A DNA stretch of 51,722 nt from CASPLG01 sp965120375 (GCA_965120375.1 CBCPMW010000004.1:1-51722); one strand, 5' to 3'; shown: positions 1-9,092, numbered from the stretch's first letter. Numbers and translations: made by a program. The notes: generated from the sequence alone by a model not told the origin.

Positions 1-291
1 CGAAGGACCGGCGTCCAGACTGATCCAGTGCAAAAAAATGCGGAAGTTAATTTATTGAAAGACGAAGCCGAGGTGAACACTTTAACCACAAAAACTGAAT
101 TGTTCTACCGGCGAACAGTTGACGAAAGTAAGTGGAAAGCGACAAAAGCTAGTAGTATTATTTTGGACGAAACCAAAGCAAAAGAGCAAGACATTATCGA
201 AATGGCATGGGAGTTAACGCACTTGAAAGAAGCAAATAAATTGAAGATGGCCCTGGAAAAATATACGTCCCAGCAGGCAAAAGTTGTTTGA
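1..291 (+). CDS. 3' end of an unknown charged, helical protein (partial)
   Basis: The reading frame is open from the first base of the window to the TGA at 289-291, so about 96 C-terminal residues are visible and the true start lies upstream. A GTG at 28 is possible but has no clear ribosome binding site. The visible part is rich in Lys, Glu, Asp and Thr, has no membrane segment and looks helical. The element RRT occurs twice, near residues 1 and 37, which may reflect a repeat. I do not recognise a family. Its GC content is visibly higher than that of most of the window, like the oadA-type gene that follows. No function can be assigned. Confidence 0.45.
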   Translation, partial: RRTGVQTDPVQKNAEVNLLKDEAEVNTLTTKTELFYRRTVDESKWKATKASSIILDETKAKEQDIIEMAWELTHLKEANKLKMALEKYTSQQAKVV

Positions 292-354
292 TGAAAAGTT
301 GGGCTAGAGTCGAATGATTTGTAAACCGGAGAATTAAATTAAAAAACAAAAAAA

Positions 355-383
355 TTGACAAATTGAGATGACTGTGATAACCT
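355..383 (+). promoter_or_regulatory. Promoter of the carboxyltransferase gene
   Basis: A perfect -35 TTGACA (355-360) is followed after 17 bases by TAACCT (378-383), with an extended TGa just before the -10. The start codon follows about 20 bases downstream behind a GGGGG ribosome binding site, so the leader is short. Confidence 0.6.
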
Positions 384-405
384 ACGTTGTAACGGGGGCG
401 ATAAT

Positions 406-1773
406 ATGCCAGATAGATTAGGTACTGTTAAAATAACAGACCTGACCCTTCGAGATGGAATACAGTCACTGCTGGCAGCTGTCTTGAAAATTGAATACAT
501 AGAGCAGGTACTAAATGCTCTGGATAGAATAGGTTTCCACTCTCTTGAATGCTGGGGAGGGGAAACTTTTGGTACGTGCTTAACAAAATTAAATGAAGAC
601 CCATGGAGACGGCTTGATATACTTAAAAAAAATTGCAATAACACAAAACTTCAAATGCTTTTACGAGGCCAAAATTTGGTAAGCTATAAACAGCACCCGG
701 ACGAGACCGTTAGATATTTCGTGCAAAAATCAATAGCTCATGGTATCGGAATTTTGAGAATATTTGATGGTCTGAACGACTTTAGAAACATAGCTACTGC
801 TGTCGAAGCTGCAAAAAAAGAAAAGGCACATGTCCAGATAGCGCTAGCTTACACAACTGGCCCTATTTTTAGCGACCACTACTACACGGGCTTGGCAAAA
901 ACTGCTGAAGGTTTGGGTGCGGATTCGATTTGTCTAAAAGATATGGCAGGTCTACTGACGCCGTATAAAACATATAACCTAATAAAAAAACTCAAACAAA
1001 CTACCAACTTGCCCTTGCAGCTGCACACCCACTACACTACGGGGCAAGCTTGCATGAATATTTTAAAAGCTGTAGAAGCCGGTGTGAATGTAGTTGACAC
1101 GGCGATGTCGCCTCTGGCTCTGGGAACCTCGCATGCACCAACTGAATCTATTGTTGTGGCGCTAAAAGATATACCTTATGACACAGGACTCGATTTAAAA
1201 CTTCTAGGAGAGATTAGGAATGATTTGATGAGCCTGAGGAAAAAGTGGATAGACGAAGGTGTTTTAGACCCAAGACTTCTGGTACCGGACACTCGGGCTC
1301 AGCTTTACCAGGTTCCAGGCGGCATGATGTCGGTTCTTCTTTCTCAGCTGAAAACAATGGGACACGAGGATAAATTTGAAGATGTGCTTGCTGAAATTCC
1401 AAGAATTAGAGCTGAATGCGGCTACCCACCGCTGGTAACACCTGCAGCTCAGATAATTGGCGCTCAAGCTACCAACAATGTAATTTTAAAAGAACGCTAT
1501 AAAGTTTGTACCGATGAGTTCAAAGATTTGGTTGCTGGCAAATACGGAAAAACTCCAGTGGAAATCTCTAAAGATTTCCAGAAAAAAATAATTGGTGACA
1601 CAGATGTGACAACTTGTAGGCCTGCTGATTTGCTAAAACCTAATCTAGACAGACTAAGACAGGAAATAAACGATCTGGCTGAAAACGAAGAAGATGTTTT
1701 ATCTTATGCTATGCATCCAGAAGCTGCAAGAAAATTTTTCAAGAATCGAAAAAATAAAAACAAACTGGATTAA
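406..1773 (+). CDS. oadA: Pyruvate/oxaloacetate carboxyltransferase alpha-type subunit (5S, no biotin domain)
   Basis: This is a 455-residue biotin-dependent carboxyltransferase subunit. The N-terminal TIM barrel begins with TLRDGIQSLLA (residues 14-24; the usual form is RDAHQS). It carries the metal-site lysine in CLKDMAG (Lys178, normally carbamylated) and the LHTH histidines (207 and 209). The C-terminal PYC/OADA domain (VPGGMMSVLL onward) is complete. The protein ends before any biotinyl domain, so a separate biotin carrier would be needed; none is in the window. In anaerobes such subunits move a carboxyl group between oxaloacetate or pyruvate and biotin, often coupled to a sodium-pumping decarboxylase. 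The choice between oxaloacetate decarboxylase and transcarboxylase cannot be made here. GC content is higher than in neighbours. Confidence 0.9.
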   Translation: MPDRLGTVKITDLTLRDGIQSLLAAVLKIEYIEQVLNALDRIGFHSLECWGGETFGTCLTKLNEDPWRRLDILKKNCNNTKLQMLLRGQNLVSYKQHPDETVRYFVQKSIAHGIGILRIFDGLNDFRNIATAVEAAKKEKAHVQIALAYTTGPIFSDHYYTGLAKTAEGLGADSICLKDMAGLLTPYKTYNLIKKLKQTTNLPLQLHTHYTTGQACMNILKAVEAGVNVVDTAMSPLALGTSHAPTESIVVALKDIPYDTGLDLKLLGEIRNDLMSLRKKWIDEGVLDPRLLVPDTRAQLYQVPGGMMSVLLSQLKTMGHEDKFEDVLAEIPRIRAECGYPPLVTPAAQIIGAQATNNVILKERYKVCTDEFKDLVAGKYGKTPVEISKDFQKKIIGDTDVTTCRPADLLKPNLDRLRQEINDLAENEEDVLSYAMHPEAARKFFKNRKNKNKLD

Positions 1774-1825
1774 AAAATTTTTTATATTTGGAGAATAAAA
1801 TCCACCTAATTTAACATAAAATATA

Positions 1826-1854
1826 TTGAATAATCTCCTCATTTAATATATAAT
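1826..1854 (+). promoter_or_regulatory. Promoter of clpC
   Basis: TTGAAT (1826-1831), a 17-base spacer and a perfect TATAAT (1849-1854). I saw no CtsR direct repeat and no CIRCE inverted repeat around it, so the usual heat-shock repressor sites of Firmicute clpC are not visible. Confidence 0.65.
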
Positions 1855-1910
1855 TTGTACAAAATAGATTTTACAGTTATATGTTTTTATATAAAAAAGA
1901 GGTGGATGAA

Positions 1911-4382
1911 TTGGATAACTTTAAGGGATTTACCGAAAAGGCTGAAAAGTCAATACAGAATGCAATTGATATAGCAGAAAAACTTGGACATACGTATATC
2001 GGAAGCGAACATATTTTACTTGGCCTTCTGATGGAAAGTGATTCTGTTGCTGGAGCAGTCATGGACGAGCTCGGGATCGTTTTTCGAGATATTGAATCGA
2101 TTGTTAAAGATGAAATCGGTACCGGAGCAGAAAGTACTCTTGGACGCGGTGACTTTACACCTAAGGCTGAAAAAATTATAGATGCAGCTAAAGGTTATTC
2201 GATAACTAGTGGAAAAGGTGCTATTGGTACCGAACACCTGCTGGTTGCAATTACAGACGAAGAAGACAGCTATGCAATGCAGATTCTGACTACACTCGGT
2301 GTAAATAAAATTGATATTTCAAGAAAAGTAGGAAGCCTTTCTATTGATGAGATTTTTAAAACTAGCAGAGACGAGGAACTGGATTCTATGATGTTTCCGA
2401 AAGTTAGCAGGCCAAAAAGTAAAGATAAAGATAGCCCGCTTAGTAAATATTCACGAGATATAACAAAAGAAGCTGAACTTGGGCAGATCGATCCAGTGAT
2501 AGCCCGCGATAAAGAGATAGAACGTTTAATTCAGATTTTGTCTCGTCGTGGGAAAAATAATCCTTGTTTGATAGGTGAACCAGGAGTCGGTAAAACTGCT
2601 GTAGTTGAAGGACTAGCCCTGAAAATATCGCAAGGACTGGTTCCGGATTGTGTAAAAAGCAAAAGAATACTATCTTTAGATTTAACCGGGATGATAGCTG
2701 GGACAAAATACAGAGGGGATTTTGAAGAAAGAATAAAATCTACAATAGAAGAAGTAAAAAAAAGCAAAGATGTTATTCTTTTTCTAGATGAAGTTCATAC
2801 GATAGTTGGGACTGGTTCAGCTGAAGGTTCGGCTGACGCTGCAAATATCTTAAAACCCTCTTTGACGCGTGGCGATTTTCAACTTATAGGTGCAACAACA
2901 ATAAAGGAATATAGAAAGAACATTGAAAAAGATCCAGCTTTGGAAAGAAGATTTCAGCCAGTTGTGATAAATGAGCCAACTGAAGAAGAAGCAATAAAGA
3001 TAATAAAAGGTCTTAAAATTAAATATGAAGAGTTTCATCAAATTGAAATTACAGACGCAGCAATAGACGCAGCAGTTCGTTTTTCATCTCGATATATACC
3101 CGACCGTTTCATGCCTGATAAAGCAATCGATCTTCTTGATGAAGCAGCGTCTAGAGTAAAAATAAATACTTACACCATGCCGGAAAAAATAAATAATATG
3201 GAAAAAAAGGCAAACTTACTTTCAGCTGAGAAAGAAGAAGCCATAAATAATCAAGACTTTGAACTTGCTGCAAAAATTAGAGATATGGAAAAACAACTTC
3301 ATTTAGAAATAGACGAAGAAAAAGAAAAGTGGAAAGAAAGAAAAGGAAAATCACACAAAAGAATTTGTACGTCGGATATAGCAACTGTTGTCTCTGACTG
3401 GACTCAAATACCAGTAGTTCAGCTAACTTCCGAAGAGTCAGAAAGACTGCTGAATATGGAAGAAATAATTCATAAAAAAGTAGTTGGGCAAGATACTGCT
3501 GTTTCTGCTGTTTCACGTGCAATTAGACGTGGCCGGACAGGTGTAAAAGATCCCAAAAGGCCAATAGGTTCTTTTATTTTTCTTGGTCCAACTGGAGTTG
3601 GAAAGACAGAGCTATGTAAAGCGCTGGCTGAATCAGTATTTGGGACAGAAAATGCAATGATAAGGTTTGATATGTCTGAATTTATGGAAAGACACACATC
3701 TTCAAAGTTGATTGGATCACCTCCAGGTTACATTGGGTACGATGAGGGTGGTCAACTTACTGAAAAAGTTAGAAGAAAACCGTATTCAGTTATTCTTTTT
3801 GATGAAATTGAAAAAGCTGACCCAGAAATTTTTAATATTCTTTTGCAAATACTCGAAGATGGACATTTAACAGATTCTCAAGGCAGAAAAGTGAGTTTTA
3901 AAAATACTATAATTATTATGACCTCTAATGTTGGTGCAAAGTTTATAACAGATAAAGGAGTTCTCCTAGGATTTTCAAGTCAAACAGCCGATGAAAATGA
4001 TGAAAAAGTGACACACGACCGAGTTATGAAAGAACTTAAAAATGTGTTTAAGCCAGAGCTTTTAAACAGGGTTGATGAAACTATTGTGTTTAAGCGACTA
4101 AACACAGATGATATGAAACTTATCGCTGAAAAAATGTTGAGTGAGCTTGCTAATCGTATGAAACACATGGATATAACTATAAAATTTTCCGAAGATGTGC
4201 TAAGTAAACTTGCTGAAAAGGGGATGGATGAATCTTATGGCGCTAGACCACTTAGAAGATTAATTCAAAGTGAAATTGAGGATAAGTTATCTGAAGGAAT
4301 TTTAGAGAAAAAAATAAAAAGGTCAAGCAAAATATTTTGTGATTTTACAGATGAAAAGTTCGTATTTGTGAATGAAAAATAA
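1911..4382 (+). CDS. clpC: ATP-dependent protease ATPase subunit ClpC
   Basis: ClpC is an AAA+ unfoldase that feeds substrates to ClpP. Order of domains: double Clp-N repeat (about 1-140), first AAA module (Walker A GEPGVGKT, Walker B ILFLDEVHT), middle domain with a UVR-like pair of helices (NNQDFELAAKIRDMEK), and second AAA module (GPTGVGKTE, VILFDEIEKA). The LLGF loop before the C-terminal D2 region fits the ClpP docking loop. I place the start at TTG 1911, giving MDNFKGFTEKAEKS, which matches the family start, with AAGAGGTGG 5-6 bases upstream. An in-frame ATG at 1881 lies before that binding site and would add ten odd residues. The usual ctsR-mcsA-mcsB partners are absent upstream, so the gene is monocistronic here. 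Confidence 0.95.
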   Translation: MDNFKGFTEKAEKSIQNAIDIAEKLGHTYIGSEHILLGLLMESDSVAGAVMDELGIVFRDIESIVKDEIGTGAESTLGRGDFTPKAEKIIDAAKGYSITSGKGAIGTEHLLVAITDEEDSYAMQILTTLGVNKIDISRKVGSLSIDEIFKTSRDEELDSMMFPKVSRPKSKDKDSPLSKYSRDITKEAELGQIDPVIARDKEIERLIQILSRRGKNNPCLIGEPGVGKTAVVEGLALKISQGLVPDCVKSKRILSLDLTGMIAGTKYRGDFEERIKSTIEEVKKSKDVILFLDEVHTIVGTGSAEGSADAANILKPSLTRGDFQLIGATTIKEYRKNIEKDPALERRFQPVVINEPTEEEAIKIIKGLKIKYEEFHQIEITDAAIDAAVRFSSRYIPDRFMPDKAIDLLDEAASRVKINTYTMPEKINNMEKKANLLSAEKEEAINNQDFELAAKIRDMEKQLHLEIDEEKEKWKERKGKSHKRICTSDIATVVSDWTQIPVVQLTSEESERLLNMEEIIHKKVVGQDTAVSAVSRAIRRGRTGVKDPKRPIGSFIFLGPTGVGKTELCKALAESVFGTENAMIRFDMSEFMERHTSSKLIGSPPGYIGYDEGGQLTEKVRRKPYSVILFDEIEKADPEIFNILLQILEDGHLTDSQGRKVSFKNTIIIMTSNVGAKFITDKGVLLGFSSQTADENDEKVTHDRVMKELKNVFKPELLNRVDETIVFKRLNTDDMKLIAEKMLSELANRMKHMDITIKFSEDVLSKLAEKGMDESYGARPLRRLIQSEIEDKLSEGILEKKIKRSSKIFCDFTDEKFVFVNEK

Positions 4383-4396
4383 ATTTAGATTGTAAT

Positions 4397-4425
4397 TTTA
4401 CAACTAATTTTGCTAAAAATATAAT
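4397..4425 (+). promoter_or_regulatory. Promoter of rubrerythrin
   Basis: TTTACA (4397-4402), 17 bases, TATAAT (4420-4425), then a GGAGAGG ribosome binding site and the ATG at 4448. No convincing PerR box was seen. Confidence 0.65.
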
Positions 4426-4447
4426 AAAAACGGAGAGGACAAAAATA

Positions 4448-5038
4448 ATGTTAGTAGATTTTAAAACTAGTAACACTAAAGTTAACTTAATGAAAGCTTT
4501 TGCAGGAGAAAGTCAAGCAAGAAACAGGTATACAATTGCTGCATCAAAAGCAAAGAGAATAGGATTTCAAGTTGTTGAAAAATTGTTTTTATTTACAGCA
4601 GATCAAGAGAAAGAACACGCAAAAATATTTTATAAACATTTAGAAGAATTATCGGGTAGAACTGTTGATATAGAAGGATCATATCCAATAGATTTGTACG
4701 ACAATGTTTTGGATCTACTGAAAAGTTCTCAACATAATGAATATGAAGAGCACGATCCGATTTACAAATCTTTTGGTGACGAAGCAAAAAATGAAGGGTT
4801 TGAAAAAATAGCATCTTCTTTCTATATGATATCGGAAATTGAAAAGGTTCATGGGGATAGATTTGGAAAATTTGCAAGTTTAATCGAAAACAATAAACTG
4901 TTTAAGTCGGATGCTGAAGTCAAGTGGATTTGTCTAAATTGCGGCCATGTTCATACAGGTCTTGCGGCCCCAGAAGTTTGTCCTGTATGTAGTCACGCAA
5001 AAGGCTTTTTCATAAGAACTGACGTGAATTTAACTTAA
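4448..5038 (+). CDS. rbr: Rubrerythrin
   Basis: This 196-residue non-haem iron protein reduces hydrogen peroxide in the cytoplasm of anaerobes. The N-terminal four-helix ferritin-like domain has the Glu and ExxH di-iron ligands (AGESQARNRY near the start, DQEKEHAKIF, and EIEKVHGDRF later). The C-terminal rubredoxin-like domain shows two CxxC pairs, CLNCGH and CPVC, binding one iron. Length matches the family. It has its own promoter and a terminator about 100 bases downstream, so it is a single-gene unit. It supports an anaerobic, oxidative-stress-exposed life. Confidence 0.96.
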   Translation: MLVDFKTSNTKVNLMKAFAGESQARNRYTIAASKAKRIGFQVVEKLFLFTADQEKEHAKIFYKHLEELSGRTVDIEGSYPIDLYDNVLDLLKSSQHNEYEEHDPIYKSFGDEAKNEGFEKIASSFYMISEIEKVHGDRFGKFASLIENNKLFKSDAEVKWICLNCGHVHTGLAAPEVCPVCSHAKGFFIRTDVNLT

Positions 5039-5137
5039 TTTTTTATTTTGTGTAAATTTTTAAAAGGTACAAAAAAATAAAAAAAGTTATAAATAAAATG
5101 GTTCCAGCTTTTATAAAAATTTTTATATTTTACTGCG

Positions 5138-5174
5138 AAAATACTGTAAAGAGAGATTTCTTTGCAGTATTTTT
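5138..5174 (+). terminator. Rho-independent terminator after rubrerythrin
   Basis: An 11-bp stem with one G-U pair (5141-5151 with 5160-5170), an 8-base loop, A residues before and a T run after it. It separates rbr from the agmatine cluster. Confidence 0.75.
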
Positions 5175-5240
5175 GTATGAATAACACAAGATTTGGTTTG
5201 GAATAATAGTCTTAAAATAGCGTAAATTGGAGGGAGAGTA

Positions 5241-6053
5241 TTGCCAATTAAAGATTTAATAGATACTAAAGATTTTACTAAGAGGGAAATTTTAGACATT
5301 GTAAGTTTAGGACTTGTTATAAAAAAGTGCATAAAAAATGGTTATTATCCACAGCTTTTGAAAAATAAAACAATGGGTATGTTATTTCAGCAAAGTTCGA
5401 CAAGAACGAGAGTTTCTTTTGAAACAGCAATGAACCAACTCGGTGGACATGCACAGTATTTAGCTCCCGGGCAAATACAACTCGGGGAACATGAAACTAT
5501 AGAAGATACAGCAAAAGTACTTTCAAGTTTAACAGATTTAATAATGGCAAGAGTCGACACTCACGAAACTATAGAAAAGTTAGCTAAATTTTCAATTGTT
5601 CCTGTAATAAATGGGATGTCTGATTATAATCATCCTACTCAGGAAATTGGAGATTTAACAACAATAATAGAACATTTGCCAAATGGAAAAAATATAAACG
5701 ATTGTAAAATTGTTTTTGTGGGAGATGCAACTCAAGTTTGCGTTTCTACTTTGATGATGACTACAAAAATGGGTATGGAATTTGTTCATTTTGGTCCGGA
5801 AGGAAACAGACTTTCTGAAAAAATCTTGAAAATAGGGGAAAACAACTGCAAAATTCTTCCTGCTAAAAGAGGTGAAGAAGTTGTAGATGAAGTTTTAGAT
5901 TCTGAAAATTCTATAGCATTTTTTCAAGCAGAAAATAGATTGACGTCAATTCGGGTTATACTTGTCTATCTACTACGGTTTAATTTATCTAAAGATCAAA
6001 TTTTACAGTCACTAAAATGTAAATTAGGTGAAATGATTTATAGAATTTTATAG
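5241..6053 (+). CDS. ptcA: Putrescine carbamoyltransferase with an internal deletion
   Basis: The family converts N-carbamoylputrescine and phosphate to putrescine and carbamoyl phosphate in the agmatine deiminase pathway. The N-terminal half is excellent: the carbamoyl-phosphate loop QQSSTRTRVSFETAM, the GMSDYNHPTQE motif and the VFVGDATQV start of the second domain. The C-terminal stretch AENRLTSIR is also typical. Between residues about 200 and 206 (near 5850-5856) the sequence jumps from NNCK straight to ILPAKRGEE. Compared with the roughly 340-residue family, about 65 residues are missing, including the His-Cys of the HCLP motif and the preceding substrate loop. The frame stays open, so a 270-residue protein could be made, but activity is doubtful. 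The start is TTG at 5241 behind GGAGGGAG. The gene leads the aguD-aguA-arcC cluster. Confidence 0.85.
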   Translation: MPIKDLIDTKDFTKREILDIVSLGLVIKKCIKNGYYPQLLKNKTMGMLFQQSSTRTRVSFETAMNQLGGHAQYLAPGQIQLGEHETIEDTAKVLSSLTDLIMARVDTHETIEKLAKFSIVPVINGMSDYNHPTQEIGDLTTIIEHLPNGKNINDCKIVFVGDATQVCVSTLMMTTKMGMEFVHFGPEGNRLSEKILKIGENNCKILPAKRGEEVVDEVLDSENSIAFFQAENRLTSIRVILVYLLRFNLSKDQILQSLKCKLGEMIYRIL

Positions 6054-6070
6054 TTTTTGGAGGTGAGTAA

Positions 6071-7453
6071 ATGACTGAAAGTGTAAAAAAGTTTCGTTTA
6101 TTTGATGCAGTTTTAGCTGCAGTTTGTATAGTTTTAGTAGTTGAATCTGCTGCTCCAGCTGCTTGTATTGGGAATTCACAGTTTTTTTGGTGGATTTTTA
6201 TTTTAATTGGTTTTTTCTTGCCATATGGTCTTATTTCTGCTGAACTTGGCACTACTTACGAAGACGAAGGAGGAATTTATGATTGGGTGAAAAGGGCTTA
6301 CGGTGAAAAATGGGGAAGTAGAGTAGCTTGGTATTATTTTATAAATTTTCCACTTTGGATGGGATCTTTGGCAGTTTTGTTTACAGATATAATTACACAG
6401 ATTTCTGGATATGAAATGGATACTTATTTAGCTATTTTTATACAGCTTGTGTTTATCTGGAGTGTAGTCGTAATTAGCAGTCTAAAAATAAGTGATAGTA
6501 AATGGATTTTAAATATAGCTGCTATTTTTAAGGCTATTATAATGCTTTCAATAGGACTTCTCGGAATATACACGGCTGTGACTAAAGGAGCTGCAAATGA
6601 TTTTACTCCTATGTCTTTTGTTCCGTCATTTACGCCCAGTAGCCTTTCTAATATTTCTGTCATTTTGTTTAATTTTTTAGGATTTGAGGTTGTTACAACT
6701 TTTGCTTCTCATATGAAAGATCCAGGTAAAGAGATACCCAAAGCTATAATTTTAGGAGGAATATTTATAGCTCTATTTTACTTACTTGCAGCTTTTGGAA
6801 TAGGGGTAGCTGTTCCTGTTGAAAATATAAGTCCGTCAAGTGGACTTATAGAGAGTTTTACTCTTCTTACTGGTCAAAGTAGTGGGTTAATTATTATAAT
6901 TTTTGGAATTATGTTTCTCTATACTTTGGTTGCAAACCTAATATCTTGGTCTTTAGGAGTAAACTATGTTACAAGTTATGCTGCAAAACAAGGTAGTTTA
7001 CCGAAAATTTTAGGAAAAACTGATCGAAATTCAATGCCACTTGGAGCAAACATAGGGAATGGAATAGTTGCATCAATTATGGTTTTAATTGCACCTTCTA
7101 TTAAAAGTAAAGATATTTTCTGGAGTTTTTTTGCTTTGAATATGGTGATGCTTCTTGTGTCCTATGTTGTTATTTTTCCGGCATTTTTAAAGTTAAGAAG
7201 AATAGATTCGCACTCAAAAAGACCTTTTATGGTTAGGGGAACTCAAACTCAACTTTTTTGGATGGCTTATGTTCCGATGATACTGCTTTTAGTATCAATA
7301 TTTTTCAGTGTTATTCCGCTTGATGCATCGCCGCCTGAACTTGCAACTAAAATTCCGGTTTTAGTCGGAACTATTGTAGCGCTTCTGATGGGCGAAATAG
7401 TGGCTTTAAAAGCTGTTTACAGTAAAAAACATAATACAAAAAGCGCTAAATAA
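6071..7453 (+). CDS. aguD: Agmatine/putrescine antiporter, APC family
   Basis: A 460-residue integral membrane protein with about twelve hydrophobic segments and the amino acid-polyamine-organocation fold. The N-terminal helix ends in a charged EDEGGIYDWVKRAYG stretch typical of the family's first intracellular loop. In agmatine deiminase clusters this protein exchanges external agmatine for internal putrescine. The assignment to agmatine rests on the neighbours (ptcA 17 bases upstream, aguA downstream); the sequence alone says only APC permease. GGAGGTGAG sits just before the ATG. The coding sequence looks intact, unlike the two enzyme genes flanking the cluster. Confidence 0.85.
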   Translation: MTESVKKFRLFDAVLAAVCIVLVVESAAPAACIGNSQFFWWIFILIGFFLPYGLISAELGTTYEDEGGIYDWVKRAYGEKWGSRVAWYYFINFPLWMGSLAVLFTDIITQISGYEMDTYLAIFIQLVFIWSVVVISSLKISDSKWILNIAAIFKAIIMLSIGLLGIYTAVTKGAANDFTPMSFVPSFTPSSLSNISVILFNFLGFEVVTTFASHMKDPGKEIPKAIILGGIFIALFYLLAAFGIGVAVPVENISPSSGLIESFTLLTGQSSGLIIIIFGIMFLYTLVANLISWSLGVNYVTSYAAKQGSLPKILGKTDRNSMPLGANIGNGIVASIMVLIAPSIKSKDIFWSFFALNMVMLLVSYVVIFPAFLKLRRIDSHSKRPFMVRGTQTQLFWMAYVPMILLLVSIFFSVIPLDASPPELATKIPVLVGTIVALLMGEIVALKAVYSKKHNTKSAK

Positions 7454-7546
7454 AAATTTAGAAAAAATATCAGTTTAGTTTTTATATTTGGCAAAAAATA
7501 AATTTTATTGAAAAGCTTAGAAAGAAAAGTCAAGGGGAGTTTTTTT

Positions 7547-8650
7547 ATGAAAAGGTGTACAAAAACGCCGAGAGAAGATGGATTTAGAATGCCGGGAGAA
7601 TTTGAAAAGCACGCCGGAACTTATATAATTTGGCCACAAAGACCAGATAATTGGAGATTTGGTGGGAAACCGGCTCAAATAGTTTTTGCAGAAGTTGCAA
7701 AAACTATTTCCAAATATGAACCTGTAACAGTATGTGTAAATGAAGATCAGTATTCTAATGCGTTTAATTGTTTGGACGAAAATATACGTGTAGTTGAAAT
7801 CTCAAATAATGATTCATGGATTCGTGATTGTGGAGCGACTTTTGTTACAAATGGAAAAGAAATAAGGGGAGTTGACTGGGAATTTAATGCTTGGGGTGGT
7901 CTTGTAGATGGACTTTATTTTCCGTGGGATAAAGATGATAAAGTTGCGCAAAAAATGTGTGAAATTGAAAGAAAAGGCAGATATAGGTCAGAGGGTTTTG
8001 TTTTAGAAGGTGGATCAATACATGTAGATGGAGAAGGAACATTAGTTACTACAGAGGAATGTCTCTTAAGCGAAGGAAGAAACAAACACTTGTCCAAAAA
8101 AGAAATTGAAGGAAAATTAAAAGATTACCTTGGAATTGAAAAAGTAATTTGGTTAAAACGTGGAATTTATAACGATGAAACAAATGGGCACGTTGACAAC
8201 ATTTTTAGTTTTGTAAAACCCGGAGAAGCTGTTTTAGCGTGGACTGAAAATAAAAATGATCCACAGTATGAAATATGTCAAGAATGCTTAGAAATACTGG
8301 AAAATGAAAAAGATGCAAAAGGTAGGGAAATAAAAATTCATAAACTTCTTTTACCAGAGCCAATTTTTATAACAAAGGAAGAAAGCAAAGGAGTTGATGC
8401 AGTAGATGGAACTCTTCCAAGAACTCCTGGAGATAGCCTCGCGGCATCTTATGCAAATTTTTATATAGTAAACAAAGCAGTAATTTTCCCGATTTTTAAC
8501 GATCCAAATGACGAAAAAGCAAGAGAAACTCTCAAAAAAGCTTTTCCAGACAGAGAAATAGTTGGAATTTATGCAAGAGAAATACTCTTAGGTGGAGGGA
8601 ACATTCACTGTATAACTCAACAAATTCCTGAAGTGGAGGAAACAAAATGA
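7547..8650 (+). CDS. aguA: Agmatine deiminase
   Basis: This enzyme hydrolyses agmatine to N-carbamoylputrescine and ammonia. It belongs to the guanidino-modifying pentein family. The sequence shows the N-terminal TPREDGFRMPGEFEKHAGT and WPQRPDNWR blocks, the NDSWIRDCG motif, the ETNGHVDN histidine and the C-terminal GGGNIHCITQQ block with the nucleophilic Cys. I choose ATG 7547, which has AAGGGGAG seven bases upstream, over the in-frame TTG at 7508; the protein is then 367 residues, the usual length. Its stop overlaps the arcC start by ATGA. It appears intact, so the organism may still deiminate agmatine even though the later steps look broken. Confidence 0.93.
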   Translation: MKRCTKTPREDGFRMPGEFEKHAGTYIIWPQRPDNWRFGGKPAQIVFAEVAKTISKYEPVTVCVNEDQYSNAFNCLDENIRVVEISNNDSWIRDCGATFVTNGKEIRGVDWEFNAWGGLVDGLYFPWDKDDKVAQKMCEIERKGRYRSEGFVLEGGSIHVDGEGTLVTTEECLLSEGRNKHLSKKEIEGKLKDYLGIEKVIWLKRGIYNDETNGHVDNIFSFVKPGEAVLAWTENKNDPQYEICQECLEILENEKDAKGREIKIHKLLLPEPIFITKEESKGVDAVDGTLPRTPGDSLAASYANFYIVNKAVIFPIFNDPNDEKARETLKKAFPDREIVGIYAREILLGGGNIHCITQQIPEVEETK

Positions 8651-9092
8651 GTCCAAAAGCAGTAGTCGCTCTAGGTGGTAACGCTCTTGGAAAAATTCCT
8701 CGGGAACAAATAGAAAAAATAAAGGAAGCGTCGACTAATATCGTAGATTTAATTGTAAACGGATATGAAGTCGTTTTAACGCACGGGAATGGACCTCAGG
8801 TCGGAATGATAAATTTAAGTTTTGAAGAAAGCTCTAAAATAAATAAAAATATCCCAAAAATGAATCTGTCTGAATGTATTGCTATGAGCCAGGGATATAT
8901 AGGTTGTCATCTTCAAATGAAGAGGCTGAAAAATATTGCAAAGAAGGACATTTTGCTCCGGGAAGTATGCTACCAAAAGTTCAGGCAGCAATTAGATTTG
9001 TCAAAAAAAGAAAGGGCCGGGAAGGGCTTATTTGTTCTCTTTCTAGAGCAAAATTTGCTATAAAAGGGGAAGATGGAACAAAAATAAAGTAA
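8647..9092 (+). pseudogene. arcC: Carbamate kinase, deleted and frameshifted
   Basis: Carbamate kinase makes ATP from carbamoyl phosphate and ADP and normally has about 310 residues. The first 90 residues are intact (VVALGGNALG, THGNGPQVG, MSQGYIGCHLQ). At about 8911-8918 the sequence jumps to the C-terminal region, but in another frame: NEEAEKYCKEGHFAPGSMLP and then VQAAIRFV, LICSL and AIKGEDGTKI, ending with the TAA at 9090-9092. About 160 central residues are lost. The original frame runs on to a stop at 9063 and yields a nonsense tail. This is a clear internal deletion with frameshift. The ATP-yielding step of the agmatine pathway is therefore lost here, unless a second kinase exists elsewhere. 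Confidence 0.9.

Noticed and set aside
8874..9092. Separate 72-residue gene overlapping arcC
   Set aside because: Its residues from NEEAEKYCKEGHFAPGSMLP on are the C-terminal part of carbamate kinase in a shifted frame, so it is part of the pseudogene.
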